From assembly GCF_037975245.1 (NCBI RefSeq), contig NC_092568.1:17997001-18061000 (forward strand): DNA of 64,000 nucleotides. Direction: 5' to 3'. The translations under genes were made by a program, and so were the position numbers. This DNA is from Apostichopus japonicus. Taxonomy: Eukaryota; Echinodermata; Holothuroidea; Aspidochirotida; Stichopodidae. The notes beneath the pieces were generated by a model. The model saw only the letters and a list, made by a program, of their open reading frames with translations. It did no database searches and was not told the DNA's origin. Shown here piece by piece: positions 1 to 9,754 of this stretch; position 1 is the first letter of the stretch, and each line of letters opens with the position of its first letter.

Positions 1-831
1 CAGAACTCAACTGGATTGGAACAAAGTGGAAATATGTAAAGTGCATGCACATTACACACTTTTACTATACCTTACCAAAACATTTGAAAACTGATATTGA
101 ATACATGTACATTCAAATTTTTCGCCCAGGTAAATCATATTACTTACTTAAATAAACTGGCATCGCGCGGTACCACTAGTACACTTAAACATAATAATTG
201 AAGGTTGAGTTCTTTATTCTTCTGTGGTCCTGTAGATGTTGATACTAAATTGCGTTGTGCTATTCTTTTATTTAATATATTTGCTTAAATAAATAAGTTC
301 CAGGAGGGCGATATATGTTCCATTATGTCCATTCAGAACCGAAGTTCAGTCCCAAAATATATTCCTTGTTGCCATCCGTTCCAAAAAATTCTTCCTTATT
401 TCTGACTGTTCAGTTCACTATAGAAACCTTTGCCAATGTCCAGACATCGATAGGTTATTATTCACGAATCTCTATCACATTTTCTTTATGTACCAATCCT
501 TTCTGTTAAACTTCCTTCTGCTCTTTACTCCTACCATGTGGACACTAGTGTACACAGCTCCCTTTCCTATCTCACTCCTAGAGTATCAATACACATATGT
601 CCATTGTTCAAAAGCGGCCTTCACACTTAATCAACCTCTGAGTCATCCTGTTTCAAGCTAAGACCCTGTGGTTGCCTAGCAACCCAGATAGAGATAGTTA
701 TTCCCCCCCTCCCCCTTTGACTTAGTGTGTAGTGTAAGTGATTTACTATTGAAATATATATGTATAGTGCAGTGCCACAATATAGTGTAATGTAAATCTC
801 TATGAAAATGAACTATGTAAGAGCATACAAT
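1..831. other. Left edge, downstream part of EIF2AK4, no exon recognised
   Basis: AT-rich sequence lying inside or beyond the minus-strand EIF2AK4 gene. I looked for the continuation of the RWD domain on the minus strand and found no open segment with splice borders, so it is most simply intron. The plus-strand open frame at 315-509 has low-complexity composition and no family resemblance. Confidence 0.5.
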
Positions 832-1700
832 CTTAAAGTTTTATCTGTCAATATAAAGTCAGGTATAACTGGATATACATGATGTATATCCAGTTATCTG
901 CATATCTGGATTGACTCTATATCCAGTTATATCTGGCTTTATATGGCCAGATAAAACTTTATCTGCATATCTGGATTGACTCTATATTCAGTCATATCTG
1001 GCTTCATATGGCCAGATAAAACTTTATCTGCATATCTGGATTGGCTCTATATCCAGTTATATCTGGCTTTATATGGCCAGATAAAACTTTATCTGCATAT
1101 CTGGATTGGCTCTATATCCAGTTATATCTGGCTTTATATGGCCAGATAAAACTTTATCTGCATATCTGGATTGACTCTTAATCCAGTTATATCTGGCTTT
1201 ATATGGCCAGATAAAACTTTATCTGCATATCTGGATTGACTCTTTATCCAGTTATATCTGGCTTTATATGGCCAGATAAAACTTTATCTGCATATCTGGG
1301 ATGATTCTTTATCCAGTTATATCTGGCTTTATATGGCCAGATAAAACTTTATCTGCATATCTGGATTGACTCTTTATCCAGTTATATCTGGCTTTATATG
1401 GCCAGATAAAACTTTATCTGCATATCTGGATTGACTCTACATCCAGTTATATCTGGCTTTATATGGCCAGATAAAACTTTATCTGCATATCTGGATTGAC
1501 TCTTTTTCCAGTTATATCTGGCTTTATATGGCCAGATAAAACTTTATCTGCATATCTGGATTGACTCTATATCCAGTTATATCTGGCTTTATATGGCCAG
1601 ATAAAACTTTATCTGCATATCTGGATTGACTCTATATCCAGTTATATCTGGCTTTATATGGCCAGATAAAACTTGATCTGGCCAGATTAAACCAGATATA
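832..1700. repeat. 65-bp palindromic satellite with inverted ends
   Basis: About twelve direct copies of a 65-bp unit follow one another at a strict 65-bp step (for example 921, 986, 1051, and so on to 1636). Each unit contains self-complementary parts: CAGATAAA-ac-TTTATCTG, and TATCTGG facing CCAGATA. The first 49 bases (832-880) are an inverted copy of the unit, joined to the array through a perfect palindrome at 865-897. The last 40 bases (about 1675-1712) again carry inverted pieces. This looks like a terminal-inverted-repeat element whose inner part expanded in tandem. No protein is encoded. Confidence 0.9.
865..897. repeat. Perfect 33-bp palindrome (16-bp arms)
   Basis: The arm ATAACTGGATATACAT is followed by a single G and then by its exact reverse complement. 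It marks the switch from the inverted copy to the direct copies of the 65-bp satellite. Confidence 0.9.
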
Positions 1701-1712
1701 AAGCCAGATCTG

Positions 1713-2102
1713 GGATTTCAGTAAGGGGCGCTATGAGCTACAAGTTCCAATGCGCAAGGTGGGGGAAAGGGGCTAGAAATAATGTGTCGGTCAATTCTAA
1801 CTCGGTTTTCTGTCGTTAATTGTTGATGTAGCCTACCAGGTAAAAGGTTGAAATGACTTTAACAATTTCAAATTTAATAATTTGATTTATTATGCCATTT
1901 GGAGCACATAACATAGGCTATAACAGAACATTACTGGCAAATACTAGGGGGGGTTGATTGTGTGGGCCAACCCCCCTCTTCAAAAAGTGGGGGGGTTAAA
2001 ACCCCCAACCCCCCTGTTTCTCTGCCACTGGGGTGAATAATTGCATTAATACCTTTGCATCCCCTTGCATTAATCCCATGCATTAATCCCTTCAATACTT
2101 AC
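1713..2102. other. EIF2AK4 intron 2, part
   Basis: Between the satellite and exon 2 of EIF2AK4 there is AT-rich sequence with G- and C-runs near 1947-2015, partly palindromic (ccccc / ggggg blocks). I see no exon. Confidence 0.5.
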
Positions 2103-2215
2103 ACGGTGGGGTACTTTGGTGGACAGGTCACCCTCATGTCAATAGTTACATGGATGTTGTTGCTCCCACTCATCCCTCGTTCAGGCATCAGATGCAATAA
2201 GATGGTCATACCCTT
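2103..2215 (-). CDS. EIF2AK4: EIF2AK4 (GCN2-like kinase) coding exon 2, RWD domain
   Basis: The exon is bordered by an AG acceptor (tag, 2216-2218, after a T-rich tract) and a GTAAGT donor (2097-2102). It encodes 37 complete codons and starts in phase 0, matching exon 1. The product contains NNIHVTIDMRVTCPPKYPT, which fits the strand of the RWD fold where GCN2 proteins have a VxVDLRVxCPPxYPD segment. In GCN2 the RWD domain binds the activator GCN1. The gene continues to the left of this exon, but I could not find exon 3 in the window. RWD domains occur in other proteins (RNF14, RWDD1), but the Q-E-N-E plus CPPxYP combination favours GCN2. Confidence 0.8.
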
Positions 2216-3076
2216 CTAAAAATGAAAAACAACAATAAACCAATGGATTTGTGAAAGAAGATAATGAGGTAATGGTGAAAGCATCCCAAAGTTGTGAAAA
2301 GGATAATAGTTTAACATTAGCATTGTCATATAAGAAATATAATTGTAATGTAATAGGCTGCAACTGCGAGGAGTAGATGAAAAAAGTATTGTAAAAAAAA
2401 ACAGAAAAACATAAGCAAACTGAAATTTATTTGCTTTGTATTCACTCTTATAGCATTATTCAAAGGAATAACATCCTGAAAATTGACATTTTATTTAAAC
2501 AAAAATACTATTATCTGTTTCCATTTCAGTTTGCCCTTGAAGATCCTGCTAGTATTGAAATGCCAGGCCTTCATAACTTTTACAGAATTACCTACAAATG
2601 TTTTTTACATCAGATAAGCAGTTTGCTAGCATTTTTTTTTCTCCAAGATATCATTGGTGAGAATTATTTGTAGTAGTATCTAATATTTATCTCTCTGTCT
2701 CTAATCTAGCAGAGAATGCTTAATTTGAATTGAGATGATACATTAATACACCTTGTTTGTTTCATTCACGACTGAGATATACACATTGTACTACATGTTC
2801 TTCGACCTACTTATATGTTCCACTGCAAGACTGACACTTACAAACTTTGTTTATCATTCACACTTCCAAAATGTTCTACTACCATATAGAGCCTATACAA
2901 CATATCAATATGATGTATCCTAACATTGTAAATACACATGTAAGTAGAGTATACATGCAGGCTCACCAGCAATGCATACTACAATAGTACAAGTAGAGAT
3001 TGAAAGCAAGATATAACAGCTAAAACAACTGTGCAACCAAACAGAAGTCACTTTGAGCTCCTGATCCATATCTTAC
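2216..3076. other. EIF2AK4 intron 1
   Basis: Intron between the two visible EIF2AK4 exons. It carries a fragment of a dispersed repeat at about 2526-2640 (listed separately) and otherwise AT-rich unique sequence. Confidence 0.7.
2526..2640 (+). repeat. Dispersed Penelope-like tail fragment, copy 1
   Basis: Contains gaagatcctgctagtattga, then gccaggcc, and ends in ataagcagtttgctag plus a T run. The same blocks in the same order occur at 32165-32282, and part of them at 46265-46320. The hammerhead-like core seen in the 32-kb copy has decayed here. Confidence 0.7.
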
Positions 3077-3178
3077 TTTGTTCTTCTTGCTCTCATCTTT
3101 AAAGTCATCCATGTAGATAGCAGCGAGGCATACTTTCTCATTCTCTTGTCTCTCTTCATACGTCTCTTTGTCTCCCAT
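3077..3178 (-). CDS. EIF2AK4: EIF2AK4 (GCN2-like kinase) coding exon 1
   Basis: The first coding exon of a GCN2-type eIF2-alpha kinase, the sensor that phosphorylates eIF2-alpha when uncharged tRNA accumulates. ATG at 3178-3176 is the first Met after an in-frame TGA about ten codons upstream, so this start is well supported. The exon gives 34 residues: MGDKETYEERQENEKVCLAA, then IYMDDFKDESKKNK. The pattern Y-x-E-R-Q-E-N-E...L-x-A-I-Y-x-x-D-F is the N-terminal helix of the RWD domain as found at the start of GCN2 proteins. It ends in phase 0 at a GTAAGA donor (3071-3076) and joins exon 2 in frame. The kinase, HisRS-like and C-terminal parts lie outside the window. The gene is divergent from POP7. 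Confidence 0.8.
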
Positions 3179-4489
3179 ATTCTGATATGTATTTTGCCTT
3201 GGGCCTCAAACAAAACTGTTACAAACTTCTGGAAAATAGTTACAAGAAATATCAAAGAGTCTTACTACTTTGCCTAAATTTCAGCAAAGGGTCATCAAAG
3301 GGGTGAACCCCTCCTTCAACCTCACATGTGCACATAGTTTAAGACTGCATGAGCTAAAATGAGGACCAATTTAACTGTACAGGTAGTCTTTGGACCAAAT
3401 GTTAGGTCTACCAAGAAACATAGACTCGGAACCATACCGAAAATTATGAGAATTGAGCTGTAACACTGTGAGCCCAAGATACCTAATTTAGACTGCACTT
3501 GATTAAGGATGTAAATATGACATGGTCTTTGGAAGTGTCAGGACTGAGTGTTATCGAGTCTTTATTTGAATTGGGAGAATCGTTTGGGCCTTGCATTACT
3601 TAAGTTAATGAGGATGTGTTTTGGGGAAATTGTATGATTACGTTTACGTTAGGCTGGTTATGGTTGTGTCATTTTGTTATTTTCAGAATATAATTCAGTT
3701 ATATATTGCTTAATTTACATACAAATTTGTTTTGGCACTTATTTACGGTTTCAGTGATCTTCTCTTATCCGACAGCATTGCTGGCACATCCCTAGTTGCC
3801 CAGCCGTGTCACACATAGGCCTAGGCATAAATATTTTCTTTCACGGCTTGAGGCATCTAAATAGCTCACTGAATTTAATTTTCGGAGAATAAGCAAGAAA
3901 TTCATCTTTATTCAACCGAGGATTGGCCAATGTCCTTGCGCAACTTGCTTAAAACTTAAATTATATGTTCGATTTAACGTTAGGTCTATGCCTGATTAAC
4001 ACAGTAACAGTTTCTGAATGATTGTCCTGAACCAGGGCTACTGTGTGACATTTCCATTCTTTATTTCGTTTTTGTAAGCTCCTAGCGTTAGACTAGAGGG
4101 TATTGTAACCATTAACATTGTAATCGAAGTTTCTTAGTCAAACCTTAAAAGGACGGCAGTTAGCTTGTCCATTTGATGTTTCGTTACTTCACTTAGCATT
4201 CGTTGTCCACAACATGCAATATATAAACAGTATACTGCACAAGTAGGACATGGCATGTTGTGAACTTTAAATCCATTATGTGGGTAGTTGACTTGTTGTA
4301 ACAGTAGGCTTAATGTATATACAAATTTTTACAAATATGACTATTTTCCACATCGAATCCAGCCAAAATATTTTTTTAAAACAGACAAATATTTAAGAGG
4401 TTATGTATCAATGATGTACTGATTAACGAACCTCTATAATTACGTATCATACATAAGACGACCCCTCTGTGAAAAATACAATCTTCAAA
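3179..4489. promoter_or_regulatory. Shared 5' region between divergent EIF2AK4 and POP7
   Basis: The 1.3 kb between the two start codons must hold the promoters and 5' untranslated regions of both divergent genes. I see no clear TATA box at a fitting distance for either. A bidirectional promoter is an inference from the layout only. Confidence 0.4.
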
Positions 4490-4885
4490 ATGGCAGCCTC
4501 CATGGAAGTGAAGACTTCGACAGACGGCTCAAGTGAAAGCGATTTTACAGTTCTTAAGAAGCTTCCTCCCCAGCTGCCAAGACGCCATAATGACATCTAC
4601 ATTAATTCAAAGTCAAAGTTTGTTGCCCAACTCAAGAAATGCGAGAAACTTTTAGAATCCGGCGAATCAGAGCTGTTCATACACGGGCTAGGGGTTGCCG
4701 TTCATATCGCCATAAATCTTGCATTGCAACTACAAAGGGAATGGTCATTAGAGCTGTCTGCTAAGACATCAACCGTAGTACTTACAGACGATTTACAGCC
4801 CTTGACGGATTCCCGCACCTTTCAAACGAAAGATAGGAAGAATTCAGCAATACACATCAGGTTGTACAGAACTGTTGATCGATGA
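4490..4885 (+). CDS. POP7: Ribonuclease P/MRP protein subunit p20 (Rpp20/POP7)
   Basis: An intronless 131-residue protein of the Alba-like superfamily. In the RNase P and RNase MRP complexes Rpp20 pairs with Rpp25 and binds the RNA; the complexes mature tRNA 5' ends and pre-rRNA in the nucleus and nucleolus. The sequence shows the family landmarks in order: LPPQLPRRHNDIYIN (residues about 27-41), FVAQLKKCEKLL (about 46-57), LFIHGLGVAVHIAINLALQL (about 64-83), the segment STVVLTDDLQP, and the C-terminal NNSAIHIR-like motif (here KNSAIHIRLYR). Human POP7 is about 140 residues, so this is full length. I chose ATG 4490 (context caaaATGGc) over the non-ATG extension upstream. It is head-to-head with EIF2AK4 and convergent with the SIPA1L gene. 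Confidence 0.95.
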   Translation: MAASMEVKTSTDGSSESDFTVLKKLPPQLPRRHNDIYINSKSKFVAQLKKCEKLLESGESELFIHGLGVAVHIAINLALQLQREWSLELSAKTSTVVLTDDLQPLTDSRTFQTKDRKNSAIHIRLYRTVDR

Positions 4886-6246
4886 TGGACAACCGATGAA
4901 TCAATTGTCACTTTGAACTTGGGCGACTGTAGCCTATAGTATAGGCTAAGCCTAACATACAACTAAATTATCAATACAGTTGCGAGACCATAGGTGCAGC
5001 CCCTCAAGTGGACTTGAAAAGTGATTAACCAGGGAAAGAGGGCCCAGCTTGGTTCAGACTGCAAACAGGCTTCGCTGACGTCAGTCTTTGTTACAGAGTT
5101 CATACTCGTTCACTTGCTGCCTAATAGAGGACTACTTTAGTACGGTACCCTAAACTAGTTGAGCAGAATCTTATCAGCTACTTCGGATGTCAATGACAAA
5201 CCACACTCTCAAGTGTCAAAGAGATTGTAGGAACTATCATCATGACACTAAAATGTGCCTGCCCATAAGCTGGTTCATTATCATTGTACAACATTTGGAG
5301 ATGGGAGACGCCATGAAGAGAATTTCTTGATCGCATTTAACACAACTTCCATGCACTGACAGTGTCATTCGGAAATGCTTACAAACCTGCCATGCCTGCA
5401 TCATTATTATTACCAACGTGGAAAGAAGTCGGCTACTGCATTAACATCAGAGAAAGTTGGATCTCCTGCATGGAAACTAGGCTAGAAGAGGTTCGACACA
5501 AGACTGGATGGTGTCTAGCCCATGTTAGTCATCGTAACAGTGAACAGCCTAGTCTGTCTTCAATCTCTTTGTTTCTGTGGAATGAAGTTTCCAAATGTAG
5601 GAGTGGCCCTCTAAGTTCAAAACATTGATAACTTTAATAAAGCAAAACCTTTAAGTGATTAAATTTCATGTTGCTCTGCAATAGTTTGTTTTTCTTTGCA
5701 CACATTCATGGTATAGCACGTCCTATAAGATCTACTTTTATGTATATGTTGTACTTGGTTCCTGAATCACTTCTCTTATTCTTCAAAATGTAGTGAAATG
5801 AAATGTTGTGATGGAAAATTTAGAATTGTTGGTAGCTGTTTAATGTGAATACTGCAAAGGTACCCTGAAGATTGATGTCTGTGATTTAGTTAGTCAAGAA
5901 ACATAGGGGTTAAACTCAGGACCAACATTTGTTATGTTTACATTGATGAAGAACAATTCGCATTCATTTGTATTATTCCATATTCACATGAACTTATGTT
6001 CAGAAACTAGTAAGAATAAATTAACTGCAAAGCAAGTTTAGCTTTGAATTGGCTTCGAACAAACCATTAGCATTCTAGCCTATACTTTAATTTTACAGGT
6101 GAATTTCTTCCATACCAGAATAGTCGTAAAAAGCTTATCTGTACTCAAAATTAGGTTGCTTAAAGTAATGTAAAGGAAGTGTGACAAATTAAAAAGACAA
6201 GAAAGACATGAAATAAAAGAAGACACGCTACATAAAGTGCTCTTAA
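4886..6246. other. POP7 3' region and intergenic sequence
   Basis: The stretch to about 5660 is probably POP7 3' untranslated sequence, ending near an AATAAA at 5636. Beyond it lies AT-rich intergenic DNA. The open frame at 5362-5628 has no family resemblance and lies in the presumed 3' untranslated region. Confidence 0.4.
5636..5641 (+). terminator. Candidate polyadenylation signal of POP7
   Basis: AATAAA lies 751 bases after the POP7 stop codon, followed by T-rich sequence about 20-50 bases on. It is the first canonical signal downstream of the gene that I noticed. Confidence 0.45.
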
Positions 6247-6252
6247 TTTATT
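6247..6252 (-). terminator. Candidate polyadenylation signal of the SIPA1L gene
   Basis: TTTATT on the plus strand reads AATAAA on the minus strand and is followed (to the left) by GT- and T-rich sequence. It would give a 3' untranslated region of about 3.4 kb. Another AATAAA on the minus strand at 8098-8103 would give 1.5 kb. I cannot decide between them. Confidence 0.25.
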
Positions 6253-9200
6253 ATTTAGTACAAAAAAGAAGAAGTTTTTACATAAGAGCATATGTGAATG
6301 TGGTAATGTACAGTTAACTCCTTTGATTTAAAATGAATAAATACTACACTGAGATTATTTACATTTTTCTCCTTCAGATAAAACCATATGTATCAATATT
6401 TGCTAAGTTATTAATATTTACTGAAAATATGTTCCTGTAGATCACTTAATACGTTGGCCTTTGCATGTGAACCTCGATGGTATAACTACCTAAGAGGTAT
6501 AAACATTTTTTTTTTTTTTAAATGATCCAGTATTGTTGTGATCTGATGCACAAATATTTACCGCAGGTATCACCAACAATAGCCATATCTACAGTAGTTT
6601 GTGAAATTATTAATAAATGTAGCTGGCCGAAAAAATTCATCAATATGTTCTTACTACTTAAAAAAGCAACTGATGTACCTGAAGGTCAAGTGTTATTTAA
6701 ACAAGGTTACAATTATCCATCACGGTAGCAAGACAGAACCTATTAAATAAACTCATTCTCTAGCAAAACCATCTTTTCATCTTACTTTAACAAGTATTAT
6801 TTTTTTCCTTTTCAAACACTGTCGCCATATTTATAGAGATATTTAGAGACAGTCATTGCGACATTTTTTGAGAACAAAGTTACATAACCCTCTTTGTTTT
6901 CAGACTATTAAAATGTTCCAGTGTCACAACAACATTTTTAAACCCTTATGTAGGAGAAAGTATAAAACCATTCAGAGTTTAAAATAGTGTAGTTCATTAA
7001 ACCAATAAATAGCTGTAACATGTCAACACATGAAGCTGAAAGTGTCAATCTTTAACTGACTTTCATTTTGACAGAACAATTGAGTGATTTCCCCTTTGCA
7101 GACGACCTCCTTGAAATGATGAAAACTGCATTTAATATTCCATTCATGGGTTATAAACTTGGGGTGTCATTTTGACAAAGCTGCAGCCATGTCATATTCA
7201 AACAACACTGTACCATGGCTGCTATATTAACTGGATGCCCCCTCAACCTTAGAGACCTATCTTAACATGAACAAAAACCATTTGGGAGATACATTTACAG
7301 GTTTTAATCAGACTAAAAATACTTACAATCTTCAAGATGACTGTTTACCATTGCTACATAGTCAAGCATTATATAAAAATGGGGGGAAAAAAAGAGACAA
7401 ATTTTCTACTATCAAAGAGAAAATCTTGTAGTACTCATGATCAAATTTTCAAAATAAAAGTGTCCATTGTAAACATTATAGCCAAATTAAAAATGAATTA
7501 GTAGATCATACAATGTCTTAGGTAATGATACGTATATTCCTTAAATTCACTGAAGATCGACTTCCACTGAAATGCTCAATGCTGATAATATTATCACACT
7601 TTCTAAAAGAAAGAAATAAAAGAGCGTGAATTAAAAGAATTTGAAAAAATCTGATCAAATCAACCAAACTATTTCGGCTGCTCTAAATTGAGTGGACAGA
7701 TTATACGATACACACACAATTACAATGTCGAAAAAAAACTATTAACCTGCTAATTAGCATACAGATTATGAGTTAAGTATAAATGTACTACACTGTGCAT
7801 TCATTGATACTGGTTTAATCTACATTATACTGATGGATGGACAGGCAGCAAGGCACTAAGTATAAAGCTAGATTAAAGGAAAAAAATTGTACATTGGCTT
7901 CTTTCCAGCGATCGACAACCTCAGATAAAAAAGAAGAAGAAATGGATTTGCAAACTGCCAGCAGTTTGCTTTATCAATCCCCTGAAAGATTGCCCAAACT
8001 TGACAGAGACAACACAATCAGTTGTTAAAAGATTAAAATTTCATCTTTAGTGAACGTGACCCTCACAGGGTTAATATGGAGCCCAACAGTAGCTTGTTTT
8101 ATTACCTATGGATTACTACTGGCTGATATCAAGGTTTTTCTCTTTCTGATGGGATATCCAGAGGATTACTAGGCAGGGTCTGAAAATTTGGTTAACATTT
8201 TAACATTAATTGACCATCCAAACTCCATCGGAAAAAAGATGCATGGGGTGGGCTTAATTTGAACTAAGCTGTTACTTTCGATCTAGTTACTCCCAATTTA
8301 ACATTGATTCTGCAGAGCATATTTTTTCAACATCTCAATTCGTTACAAAGATCTAAACTGTAGATCTTTATCCTGATTTGAGCTACAACATCTGACAAAC
8401 ATAACGAACAGGGCAAGTACAGGGTTCACTATGATGTCCAATTCAAATTCTGAAATTTTGACATGATAAACTGAAAATCTTTCAGGACCATTTGGAACAA
8501 AACTTTCCATTTCATGCCTTCCTTGCAACAAGTTTATCAAACATGTTGAGTCTTTTACAAAGTATGATATCCAACTAATCCCCTTTGAACTGCATTGCAT
8601 TGAGACGATATACACAATATTTGAGGCAAATTCTGTTTTTAAAGGGGACACAAACTCAACCATCATCGTTGGCCTGTATGACAGATATCTTTGTACAGAA
8701 CAAACACCCCAAAAACAGCTCAGAAAAAATCTTCTTCAATTTGAAAGATATCTCAGATCAAACATTGCATCTGGCAGCTGTAATTTCATCATAGTGCCAC
8801 TAGCATCTGAAACCTTTTTTACTTTTCATTTTTCTTTTCACTTTTTAAGGTAGAAAATCAAATATTTGACACTGAAAACCAATGCCATCATTTGTTCATG
8901 TTGAGGGTTTTCAATATTTTAGACTCAGTATTTGCAAACCCCATCTCCATCACAGAAAAATATAAACATTGTATTATATATAATGCAAAACATGACAAAT
9001 TGAAGCACATGTGGTTTGATGACGACAAATTTGGACTTGATCAAGTCTTTTGCCATGTGTGTGCAAAAAAATTAAATCTGTGATATCTCATAACTGGAAA
9101 AAGATATTTCTTAGCCATTTTGGGTTGTTCAGGACAGTTATCGTATAGATCAATAATGATGGCAGGGTTTGTGACACTGTGAAGCACTTATTAACGAAAT

Positions 9201-9619
9201 ATAGTTTACTCCTTGTTGTGACGAGGGCCAAGCAAGATGTAAACATGTTTTGGTAGCTTGATTTCAAATTCACTATGCTGCATGGAAGTTTATCGTTGAG
9301 GATTTTTAAGCTTCTGGAATATATAAAATGAGTAATGCCTGGAGTCACTTCTTAAAGATTGTGAGAAATTGCAGGCCGAGACTCCACACCGATTCAAAAA
9401 GGAGAGATCTTGATCACGATTGGCCGGTTGAAATTGAAGACGAAAATTTCCACTCCAGAACAAATAAAAATTCTGATGTACTGTTGTTTTTTGGTCAAGT
9501 CTCTACTACCTTCCACAGTATCATCTAAGCAAGAACCCTAGATAGCTGCCTTCTCTATGAGGCCACAAACGTTCAGAAAACGCAAAAAAAACAATTAATC
9601 CCTGTGTCATCCTTATTGC
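6253..9619 (-). other. Probable long 3' untranslated region of the SIPA1L gene
   Basis: 3.4 kb of AT-rich DNA without a convincing exon between the convergent genes. It contains a dispersed repeat at about 8640-8905. Whether it is transcribed depends on which polyadenylation signal is used. Confidence 0.3.
8640..8905 (+). repeat. Dispersed repeat, copy A
   Basis: Shares several blocks in the same order and orientation with 20555-20765: a 'ggacacaaac' start, 'tatgacagaga/tat', 'cccc-aaa-c-gct', 'gaaagatat/gagagacat', 'tttgacactgaaa' and 'ttcatg'. The two copies are clearly diverged. No coding capacity was recognised. Confidence 0.6.
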
Positions 9620-9754
9620 TCATTTATCGTATCCAGAGAAGTACCATTCCTTGAATTCCTGGATGTTTTCGGCCGAGCCTATCACGGCCTCTCTTCCCTG
9701 AGCCTGAAAAAGCTTGTGCAGTTTCTGTTGCATAGAATCCTTAAACTGTCTCTC
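9620..9754 (-). CDS. SIPA1L: SIPA1L last exon: C-terminal coiled coil and stop
   Basis: Acceptor cag at 9755-9757, phase 0. It encodes 44 residues and TGA (9622-9620). The heptad-like part [18 protein letters not shown] is followed by the end [12 protein letters not shown], which resembles the conserved F-x-E-W-x-F ending of vertebrate SIPA1L proteins. Confidence 0.9.
   Translation of the reverse strand, partial: ERQFKDSMQQKLHKLFQAQGREAVIGSAENIQEFKEWYFSGYDK

Noticed and set aside
832-1700. Regular array considered as CRISPR
   Set aside because: Units are contiguous with no unique spacers, and the DNA is animal nuclear.
5362-5628. 88-codon frame after POP7
   Set aside because: Lies before the likely POP7 polyadenylation signal and resembles no protein; it is probably 3' untranslated sequence.
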